In this document: positions 1-6,322 of the stretch, piece by piece | Numbering within the stretch: position 1 is the stretch's first letter | How the letters are laid out: each line of letters opens with the position of its first letter | Origin: Rhodospirillales bacterium 20-60-12 | GTDB taxonomy: Bacteria > Pseudomonadota > Alphaproteobacteria > Acetobacterales > Acetobacteraceae | Direction of reading: 5' to 3' | NCBI GenBank assembly: GCA_002255495.1 | Contig: NCAP01000014.1 | Location: 1-37,055, forward strand | Length of the DNA stretch: 37,055 nucleotides | Translations under genes and position numbers: made by a program | Notes under the pieces: model-generated | What the model saw: only the letters and a program-made list of their open reading frames with translations | Told to the model about the DNA's origin: nothing | Databases searched by the model: none

Positions 1-270
1 CGCCTGATCACTATGATACCAGGCATTATACCGAAAATCCTTCACCGCCATGCTCTCGGGATATTCCGGTGCAAGGCGCGTGCGGCTGAACAACGCGCCC
101 TGCACGAAACTATTCCATTGCGACACTTCAGCAAACACCGACTGGACCGTATCATTATCGCTGATATCGCAACCGGTCAGAAAGGTCAGCGCGCCCAGGC
201 TCAGTCCCGAGCGCAGCAACTTCCGGCGGTCAATTTCAAATTTCGGCTTGGGTGGTTCATTCACCGGCAT
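1..270 (-). CDS. Molybdopterin-dependent oxidoreductase (sulfite-oxidase-like), N-terminal part
   Basis: Only the first 90 codons are present; the gene runs off the left edge. The protein opens with a hydrophilic stretch, a twin arginine (residues 15-16, DRRKLLRSG), a hydrophobic segment and a lipobox-like LTGC at residues 31-34. It is therefore probably a Tat-exported, lipid-anchored periplasmic protein. The following part, with RLAPEYPES near residue 65 and FRYNAWY near 79, resembles the start of molybdopterin oxidoreductases of the sulfite oxidase/YedY type that occur beside a membrane cytochrome b. The start ATG lies 11 bases before the end of the upstream cytochrome b gene, so the genes overlap by 14 bases and are probably translationally coupled. 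The cofactor-binding domain is outside the window. The substrate cannot be told. Family call is moderately sure; export is well supported. Confidence 0.6.
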   Translation of the reverse strand, partial: MPVNEPPKPKFEIDRRKLLRSGLSLGALTFLTGCDISDNDTVQSVFAEVSQWNSFVQGALFSRTRLAPEYPESMAVKDFRYNAWYHSDQA

Positions 271-958
271 GGGGAGCCTCCGCGGTATGGATCGGATCGG
301 CAGCGCGGCCCAACACCATCGCCACCAACGTCTTGGGCACCAGGGCCACAAGTGTGACATGCACGACAATGAACAGGCAGATGCCGGACATGAATATAAA
401 ATGCAGAACGCGCGCCGTCGGGTAGCCGCCGAACAAAGCGGTCAACCAGCTCAGTTGCACCGGTTTCCAGATCGCAAGCCCCGTTGCAAACATCATCAGC
501 ACCGCCAACAGCACACCCCAATAAGCCGCGCGCTGCACATGGTTATACTCACCAAGCCGGTGGCTGAGCTTGAAGCTGAGTGCTGCCACGGCGTCACGCA
601 TAAGCCCGCGCGGATGCAGCGGCAGAAAGTCGCGCCTGAAATGGCCCGAGACGAACCCATGGGCGATAAACAGCATATAACTCACCAAGAGCAGCCACAT
701 GCCGGTAAAATGCCAGTTCAACGCATTGGCCACCCCAGGGTCCATATGGGCGATTTTCGAAATCGGCGGGTCGCCGCCCAAAGTCGCCCATTGCGGAAAC
801 CGGTAATACCCGAAGATCTGATCGGAATTATAAATCCGCCAACCGCTGCCGACCATAATGATAATCGCCAGCGCCTGGCACCAATGCGCAATCCGCACCA
901 GCAGCTTATGCTCCTGAATATCATGTGTGGCGGCGGAGATTTTTGCCCTTTTCATCAC
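257..958 (-). CDS. Cytochrome b561-type membrane subunit (Ni-hydrogenase/thiosulfate-reductase cytochrome b family)
   Basis: A 233-residue protein with four clear hydrophobic helices: around residues 20-40, 80-103, 140-165 and 183-210. Histidines sit where this family binds two b hemes: AHW in helix 1, NWH and AHG in helix 2, LHF and VVHV in helix 4. Such proteins pass electrons between the quinone pool and a periplasmic or membrane-bound enzyme. The downstream, overlapping gene encodes the exported molybdoenzyme, the obvious partner. The upstream neighbour ends at the start of this gene: the two frames overlap by four bases. Length is normal for the family. Direction of electron flow and substrate are unknown. 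Confidence 0.8.
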   Translation of the reverse strand: MMKRAKISAATHDIQEHKLLVRIAHWCQALAIIIMVGSGWRIYNSDQIFGYYRFPQWATLGGDPPISKIAHMDPGVANALNWHFTGMWLLLVSYMLFIAHGFVSGHFRRDFLPLHPRGLMRDAVAALSFKLSHRLGEYNHVQRAAYWGVLLAVLMMFATGLAIWKPVQLSWLTALFGGYPTARVLHFIFMSGICLFIVVHVTLVALVPKTLVAMVLGRAADPIHTAEAPHAGE

Positions 959-1623
959 CCAACCTCCAGCCCGGCGGCGCGCAACCGGGTGCGGCCCGCG
1001 GGGCTTTGCATCAAATCGATCAGCGCCTGGGCATTCGGGCTGAACGCCTGAGCATTCACCGCTGCCGCATAATTCGTCAGGCCAGGCGGCGCGCTCAATG
1101 GGGCGATCATGGTCAGGCTCGGTTCCGCCTGTACATCGCTCAGATAAACCAGCCCCAGATCGGCCTCATTGGACGTCACCATGAACGCCGCATCTGCCGT
1201 ATTGGCGACGCCCTGGACACGCAAGCCGGTCAGGTTGTGAGCCGCCAGCAGAGCGTGGCCGTCAATGCCCGAGGCCGGCGTGTCGTCGGTCACCGCAAGG
1301 CGGCTGCGGGCCAGCAAAGCCCCTAACCCGGCCGGATCAAGCGGGCTCGGAAAGCGCCGCCTCAGCCCCACCAACACCAATGGATTGGTAAAACCGCCGA
1401 TGCGGCTGCCGGGAATCACCAGCTTGGCCGCCATGGCATCATCCATCGTGCTCTCCCGTGTGAACAACACATCATCGCGGGTATGCCGGATGATCTGCGC
1501 CACCATCAAAGGCCCCGGCGCGCAGAGCGGATACACACCGAAACCGCCAAGGCCGCTCAGCGCCAGCATCGCCGGTTTCAAACACGGGTCACAAAAAACC
1601 GTGACATCACCTGCCTGCGCCAT
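955..1623 (-). CDS. ModA-like (type 2 periplasmic-binding-fold) protein without a signal peptide
   Basis: The 222-residue product resembles the solute-binding component of molybdate-type ABC transporters. It starts directly with a beta strand (GDVTVF) where ModA proteins have their first strand after the signal peptide. No export signal is visible. The frame upstream of the ATG is closed by a stop at 1684-1686, and the 20 codons between encode nothing hydrophobic, so a missed signal is unlikely. In ModA the first strand is followed by a motif like AASL whose serine contacts the oxyanion; here it reads DPCL, so this serine appears to be a cysteine. A second cysteine lies four residues earlier and the N-terminal lobe looks shortened. 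The gene starts 4 bases after the DoxD-like gene and no permease or ATPase gene is next to it. It could be an intracellular oxyanion sensor, a maturation factor or a diverged binding protein. Confidence 0.55.
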   Translation of the reverse strand: MAQAGDVTVFCDPCLKPAMLALSGLGGFGVYPLCAPGPLMVAQIIRHTRDDVLFTRESTMDDAMAAKLVIPGSRIGGFTNPLVLVGLRRRFPSPLDPAGLGALLARSRLAVTDDTPASGIDGHALLAAHNLTGLRVQGVANTADAAFMVTSNEADLGLVYLSDVQAEPSLTMIAPLSAPPGLTNYAAAVNAQAFSPNAQALIDLMQSPAGRTRLRAAGLEVG

Positions 1624-1627
1624 GTCG

Positions 1628-2275
1628 TTACGAGACCAGCGCGTATAACCGCCCGAGGCGGGATTGCGCGGGCAAAATCGGCTTCAGAGCGAACAGGCGG
1701 TCCAGCCCCAAACTTTGTCCCGCGCCATCGGCCGCGAACATGCCATGGGCGCACGCAATACCGACATAAGTCCACACCCATTCGGTCGGATCGTTATAAA
1801 GTCCGAACAAGAGATTGACGATGAACAAAGCCGCCACGATGCCGGTAAAGCGCACCGCGAAGCCGCAAGCGAGCGAAAAGGCAAAGAATAATTCCAGCAG
1901 ATAAATCACCGGCTGCACCAGCGCGATATGGCTGAGAAAAACCTGCATAATATCAGCGTGAAACTGAAAGGAACTGAACTTGACCGTGTTTGTGAGCCAG
2001 TCCTTGAAACCGTGGGCAACCGGCCACGGCAATTTCCACAACGTCCCCAGATACCACATGCCCGCCGAGATGAACCGCATGGCGAACACAGCGATATTCC
2101 GGATCGTGCGCTGGCTCGAATCGATGGCCCATACATAGCCGGCAATGGCAATGCCGCCCCAAAACAGCGCCCAGGCCAAAACGACGGTCAACCAGCCATA
2201 AGAGCCGAGCGCCAACTGGTCGTGAATCTGGCCGGTCATGACCTGATAAAGGGAATGGAACGGATTATCGCGCAT
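1628..2275 (-). CDS. DoxD/DoxX-family membrane protein
   Basis: A 215-residue integral membrane protein with about four to five hydrophobic segments (near residues 28-48, 60-80, 112-150, 155-178). The C-terminal GQSLGLDRL resembles the end of DoxX-type proteins, and the overall pattern fits the small subunit (DoxD) of archaeal thiosulfate:quinone oxidoreductase and its bacterial relatives. It is the first gene of the minus-strand operon that continues with the ModA-like protein, cytochrome b and molybdoenzyme. In that context a role in quinone-linked oxidation of a small sulfur or other oxyanion is plausible, but this is inference. DoxX-like proteins are diverse and the family name alone does not prove sulfur chemistry. 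The start ATG has only a weak GAGA-type ribosome site. Confidence 0.6.
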   Translation of the reverse strand: MRDNPFHSLYQVMTGQIHDQLALGSYGWLTVVLAWALFWGGIAIAGYVWAIDSSQRTIRNIAVFAMRFISAGMWYLGTLWKLPWPVAHGFKDWLTNTVKFSSFQFHADIMQVFLSHIALVQPVIYLLELFFAFSLACGFAVRFTGIVAALFIVNLLFGLYNDPTEWVWTYVGIACAHGMFAADGAGQSLGLDRLFALKPILPAQSRLGRLYALVS

Positions 2276-2547
2276 AGAGCTGTCTCGCTTTCAAAGGACG
2301 CCGTTAGAATCTTCCCGACGCACTGCAAAATGAGTTTGCAATTCGCATGCGTGATCGGTCCAGGTATGGTTTTAATGCCTTCGGTGCATAGCCCCCACCC
2401 CGATCATATCGACATTCTCAAAACTGGCGGAACTCCGCGCCAAAAACACTGCATCGCATGATCGGATCATCGCTCCCATAATGTCGCGCCGCAGGTTGCT
2501 CCCGGCTCGTGCCTGTCCTATAAGCAGGTTCAATCAATCGCCAAAGC
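2276..2547. other. Divergent intergenic region with a 13-bp palindrome
   Basis: These 272 bases separate the minus-strand DoxD/molybdoenzyme operon from the plus-strand glycosyltransferase and must hold promoters for both. A 13-base dyad (ATGATC, centre G, GATCAT) lies at 2458-2470 and could be an operator. No convincing -35/-10 pair was found on either strand and no coding sequence is evident. Confidence 0.4.
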
Positions 2548-4146
2548 GTGTCCACAGAAAAAATGCGTCCCCCCCGTCACATCAAGCTGACCTGGCTCAT
2601 GCAATGCGCCATGGCGGGGATTTTTCTCATCGTCATCGTGCTGATCCGCGCACCCATATTGGGGCGCTCAGTCTTGGATTGGGACGAAAGCATCTATCTC
2701 CTGATGGCCGAACAATGGCGCGCCGGGCATCTGCCTTACACCAATATCTGGGATAACAAGCCGATCGGCATTTATCTCATTTTCATGACATTTATCGATC
2801 TGATCGGCCGGCCCATCCTCGCGATCAGGCTGGCGAGCGACCTGTTCATCACCGCCAATGCCTTCATCCTGTTCAACATCACCCATCTGCTCCTGGCCGG
2901 CCGCGCAGAACCCGCGCGCCTGCGCCTCGCCATTTTCGCAGCCATCTCCTACATGATAGGCTCTCTGAGTAACGATGGGCTGGCCGCCAACACCGAAATC
3001 TTCATGACCTGCTTCACCGCCCTGGCCATGCTGCTGGCCCTCATACCGATGGCGGAGGGGCGCATATCGCTCCTGCATTGTGCCGCCTGCGGCGCCCTTC
3101 TCGGGCTCGCGGTGATGACCAAATATGTCGCCATCTTCGAAGCTCCCGCATTGGCTTTTGCCCTGCTGCGGTTCAACCAGGCCCGCTCAAAATCCGCCGG
3201 TTTATGGCGGCTTTTGGCATGCGGCGCAGGCGGCATCCTGCCTTTGTTGGCCACCCTGTTCTTCTATGGCGAAGCCGGGCTTCTGCCGCTTTGGTGGCAG
3301 GCAAGCGTCGCCTCGAATGTCATCCGCATCGCCGGCGCATCCGCCCCAACAATCGGCTCCGTCATCCTTTATCAATTGCAAAATTGGGCGCCGCTTTATC
3401 TCTGCGTCCCGCTGCTCGCGGTCTTATGGGCGACATCGCCGCCGCCCGCCCAGCCGGCCCGGCGGATTTTGATATTTGCGTATCTCTGGTTGCTCGGCGG
3501 CCTCATCGGCGTGTGCGCCGCGAAATCATTTTTCGATCATTATTTTCTGCAGATACTTCCGGTCCTGTGTCTGATCGCCGCACTCACATCAGCCGCATCG
3601 CCGGTCATTCTGCGGCGCATCATCATCATCTCCATGCTGCTCCCGGCCATCGCCGGCTGGAACCAACTCGCCAATGTCGCAGCCCCGATCATCACCCTTC
3701 AAAACGGTGCTCTCGCCATCAGGCCCGACATCCAAGCCCGCATCGCCGCCGATCTGACCGCCGCCCTCCAACCCGGGCAGCATATTTACGTGTTCGACGA
3801 TCAGCCGATCATCTACAGCCTCACCAACCAAACACCACCCACGAAATACGCCTTCCCGCCCGATTTGACGTCCCGCTTTCTGGCGGACGTCGCGGGCATC
3901 AACGCCTATCACGAAGTATCGCGCATTCTCGCGACACATCCTGAATTTATCATCCGCTCGCTCTATCCGCTGACAGCACCCTCCCAACGCAACAACGCCG
4001 TCTATCAACTTGTCGATCAGACTTTGGCGCGCGATTATGACATTTGGAAGACAGTGGGCGGCAGCGTGATATTCCGCCTGGTCAACACCAGGGCACCCGC
4101 TCTCGATCAGCCATCACTCATCGGCCAATCTCCCGCACGTCATTAA
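2548..4146 (+). CDS. ArnT/PMT-like (GT-C fold) membrane glycosyltransferase
   Basis: The product (532 residues from a GTG at 2548, or 527 from an ATG at 2563) is a polytopic inner-membrane protein. A first helix at about residues 20-36 is followed by a periplasmic loop with the acidic motif DWDES (44-48), the catalytic metal or lipid-phosphate binding motif of GT-C enzymes such as ArnT, PMT and GT39/GT83 proteins. The next loop (NIWDNKPIG) is also typical. About ten further hydrophobic segments extend to roughly residue 375, followed by a soluble periplasmic C-terminal domain. These enzymes move a sugar from a polyprenyl-phosphate donor to lipid A, protein or another glycan. Donor and acceptor cannot be told here. 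The gene stands alone, with no obvious glycan cluster around it. Confidence 0.75.
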   Translation: MSTEKMRPPRHIKLTWLMQCAMAGIFLIVIVLIRAPILGRSVLDWDESIYLLMAEQWRAGHLPYTNIWDNKPIGIYLIFMTFIDLIGRPILAIRLASDLFITANAFILFNITHLLLAGRAEPARLRLAIFAAISYMIGSLSNDGLAANTEIFMTCFTALAMLLALIPMAEGRISLLHCAACGALLGLAVMTKYVAIFEAPALAFALLRFNQARSKSAGLWRLLACGAGGILPLLATLFFYGEAGLLPLWWQASVASNVIRIAGASAPTIGSVILYQLQNWAPLYLCVPLLAVLWATSPPPAQPARRILIFAYLWLLGGLIGVCAAKSFFDHYFLQILPVLCLIAALTSAASPVILRRIIIISMLLPAIAGWNQLANVAAPIITLQNGALAIRPDIQARIAADLTAALQPGQHIYVFDDQPIIYSLTNQTPPTKYAFPPDLTSRFLADVAGINAYHEVSRILATHPEFIIRSLYPLTAPSQRNNAVYQLVDQTLARDYDIWKTVGGSVIFRLVNTRAPALDQPSLIGQSPARH

Positions 4147-4332
4147 AATCATGCCGTAACGGCATTATACAGCGCGTCTCAAAACTGAAAATATCTGCTT
4201 GCTCGATCAGCGCGACATCCCCGCCGATCGCATTGAGCTGGGGTTGGGCCGGCGCCACCTTCCAGCGCGGCGCGCGCCTGATCACCGGCACGGATATGTA
4301 AATCAACAGCTTCAGGCAAGGGAATTTCGATC
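4147..4332. other. Intergenic region with a 15-bp palindrome
   Basis: These 186 bases lie between the glycosyltransferase stop and the patatin gene. A perfect dyad, ATGCCGT-A-ACGGCAT, at 4151-4165 begins four bases after the stop codon. It is followed by TATA rather than a T-run, so it may be an operator or a short terminator. A ribosome site (AGGGAA) precedes the patatin start. A short minus-strand open frame here was not accepted as a gene. Confidence 0.35.
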
Positions 4333-5436
4333 ATGGCAAAACAGGGAACCGCTCCGTTTGGGCAAAATGTGCTGGTCTTGCAGGGTGGCGGCGCATTGGG
4401 GGCCTATCAGGCCGGCGTCTATCAAGCGCTGCACGAAGCCGGGATCGAACCAGATTGGGTCATCGGCACCTCCATCGGCGCCATCAATGCCGCCCTCATC
4501 GCCGGCAACGCCCCAGCCGATCGGCTCGAAAAACTGCATGAATTCTGGCATAAGGTCGAGTACGATTTGCTGGCCAACACCCTCTCCGTGCTCCCCGGCG
4601 GCACCCAGGCGGCCCGCCTGATGACGATGTTCGCCGGATTGCCGGCATTCTTCCAACCCAACCCGATGGCGATGCTCGGCAATGCCTGGCCCATGGGTGC
4701 CGATCATGCCGGCCAATATTCCACCGCACCTTTGCGCCGCACGCTCGAGGAATTGGTCGATTTCGACCGCATCAACCGCCGCGAAACCCGCATCTCCGTT
4801 GGTGCGGCAAATGTCTGCACCAGCCAGATGCATTATTTCGACAGCCGCGAACAGGAATTCCGCGTCGAGCACGTCATGGCCTCCGGCGCGCTGCCGCCCG
4901 CCTTTCCGGCGGTGCGCGTGGAAGGCGAGTTGTATTGGGATGGCGGGATTCTCTCGAACACGCCGCTCGAAGCCATCTTCGATGATAATCCGCGGCGCAA
5001 TGCGCTGGTCTTTTCGGTCCATGTCTGGAACCCCGATGGCGCGGAACCCGTCACCCTCAACCAGGTCCTCAACCGCCAGAAGGACGTACAATTCGCCTCC
5101 CGCTCACGCAGCCAGATCGAGCGGCAAAGGCAGATGCATAAATTGCGGCATGTCATCGCCAATCTGGCCAAGCGCCTGCCCAAATCCGAACAATCAAGCA
5201 ACGAGGTTGCCGAACTGGCAAGCTATGGCTGCGTCACCCAGATGCATGTCATGGCTCTGGTCGCGCCTACTTTGCCCAATGAGGATCACACCAAGGATAT
5301 CGATTTCAGCGGCAGCAGCATTCGCACCCGCTGGGAAGCCGGCTACGCCCAAACCAAGGCCGCCATTGAACAAGCCCCCTGGACCGCCCCGACCGACCCG
5401 CTCGAGGGCGTCATACTGCATCGCATCACACCATAA
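4333..5436 (+). CDS. Patatin-like phospholipase (with DUF3734-type C-terminal region)
   Basis: The 367-residue protein carries the complete patatin catalytic set: the glycine-rich oxyanion loop GGGALG at 18-23, the nucleophile elbow GTSIG at 45-49 (Ser47) and the Asp of the dyad in DGG at 203-205 (Asp203). Ser and Asp form the catalytic dyad that cleaves acyl esters of phospholipids or similar lipids. The region after about residue 220 matches the long C-terminal extension typical of alphaproteobacterial patatins near ketone-body genes. No signal peptide is seen, so the enzyme is probably cytoplasmic or peripheral to the membrane. A good ribosome site (AGGGAA) precedes the ATG. It is followed 27 bases later by the acetoacetate decarboxylase gene, a pairing that suggests a link to poly-hydroxybutyrate or ketone-body metabolism; that link is inferred. 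Confidence 0.85.
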   Translation: MAKQGTAPFGQNVLVLQGGGALGAYQAGVYQALHEAGIEPDWVIGTSIGAINAALIAGNAPADRLEKLHEFWHKVEYDLLANTLSVLPGGTQAARLMTMFAGLPAFFQPNPMAMLGNAWPMGADHAGQYSTAPLRRTLEELVDFDRINRRETRISVGAANVCTSQMHYFDSREQEFRVEHVMASGALPPAFPAVRVEGELYWDGGILSNTPLEAIFDDNPRRNALVFSVHVWNPDGAEPVTLNQVLNRQKDVQFASRSRSQIERQRQMHKLRHVIANLAKRLPKSEQSSNEVAELASYGCVTQMHVMALVAPTLPNEDHTKDIDFSGSSIRTRWEAGYAQTKAAIEQAPWTAPTDPLEGVILHRITP

Positions 5437-5463
5437 ATTCCGGCCCCAAACAGGATTGCGCAG

Positions 5464-6249
5464 ATGAAACTGAACGATGTCTTGAACGTCCCCTCCATGC
5501 CGATCGCCTCGCCCTCTTATCCGCGCGGGCCCTACCGCTTCGTCGATCGCGAATACATGATCCTGACCTATCTCTCCGACCCCGATGCGATTCGCGAAGC
5601 CTTGCCCGAACCGCTGGAACCCGATGGCAGCAACAGCGTCCTGTTCGAAGTGATCCGCATGCCCGATTCAGCGGGCTTCGGCGATTACACCGAATCAGGC
5701 ATCGTGATTCCCGCTTTACTGAACGGCGAACATGTGAATTTCACCGCCCAGATGTATCTCGACGACGAACCCCCCATCGCCGGCGGTCGCGAGATCTGGG
5801 GCTTTCCGAAAAAATACGCCTCCCCCGAACTGGCCGTGATCCACGACACGCTCACCGGCAAATTATCCTACGCCGATACCATGGTTGCCGTAGCCACGAT
5901 GGGCTATAAACATTAGAATATTCTCTATGATGTCGATGGCCAAAAACAATGCAGCAGCGCCTCGATCGTCAAAAAGATGAGCAAAACGCAAGTCAATTTG
6001 AAAATCATCCCCAATGTCGACGGCACGCAGGCGATCAGCCAATTGGTCGGCTACAACCTCACCGATATTCATGTCAAAGGCGGCTGGTCGGGCCCGGCAC
6101 GTCTGCAATTACACGCCCATGTCAACGCACCGCTCGCCGACCTGCCGGTACGCCGGGTGCTGGGCGGCCTGCATTTCATCGCCGATCTCACGCTGCCCTA
6201 CGGCCGCATATTGCATAATTATTTAGCCGATCAGACGGCGCAAAAATAA
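5464..6249 (+). pseudogene. adc: Acetoacetate decarboxylase, interrupted by an in-frame TAG
   Basis: Two open stretches in the same reading frame together make one acetoacetate decarboxylase (acetoacetate to acetone and CO2). The first, 5464-5916, holds the N-terminal half including GFPKK near residue 118, where the Schiff-base lysine lies, and ends at MGYKH followed by TAG at 5914-5916. The same frame then continues without another stop through LKIIPNVDG, the GGWSGPARLQL strand and HFIADLTLPYGR to 6249, all typical of the C-terminal half. No frameshift is needed. A single base change from a lysine (AAG) or similar codon would create the TAG. The truncated product would lack about half the beta-cone fold and be inactive. 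Alternatives are suppression or readthrough of the amber codon, reinitiation at the ATG at 5977, or a sequencing error. Confidence 0.85.
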
Positions 6250-6271
6250 CGCGTCGCAACAATCGGGATTT

Positions 6272-6306
6272 GGTCAGGTTCAAGGCAAATCCCCTTGAAC
6301 CTGACC
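6272..6306. terminator. Bidirectional hairpin terminator between convergent genes
   Basis: A perfect 14-base inverted repeat (GGTCAGGTTCAAGG at 6272-6285, its complement at 6293-6306) with a 7-base loop lies between the decarboxylase and the prolyl oligopeptidase, which converge here. There is no strong T-run on either side, so it may act as a weak intrinsic terminator or as an mRNA 3'-end stabiliser. Confidence 0.6.
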
Positions 6307-6322
6307 CGTCTTTACACGGCCT

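Noticed and set aside
50-1051. Plus-strand open frame of about 330 codons over the molybdoenzyme and cytochrome b genes
   Set aside because: The minus-strand genes have membrane helices, signal and overlap structure of real genes; the plus-strand frame has no recognisable domain.
4118-4306. Minus-strand 62-codon open frame between glycosyltransferase and patatin
   Set aside because: No ribosome site, no recognised family, and it overlaps the end of the glycosyltransferase; it could be a decayed remnant but cannot be supported.
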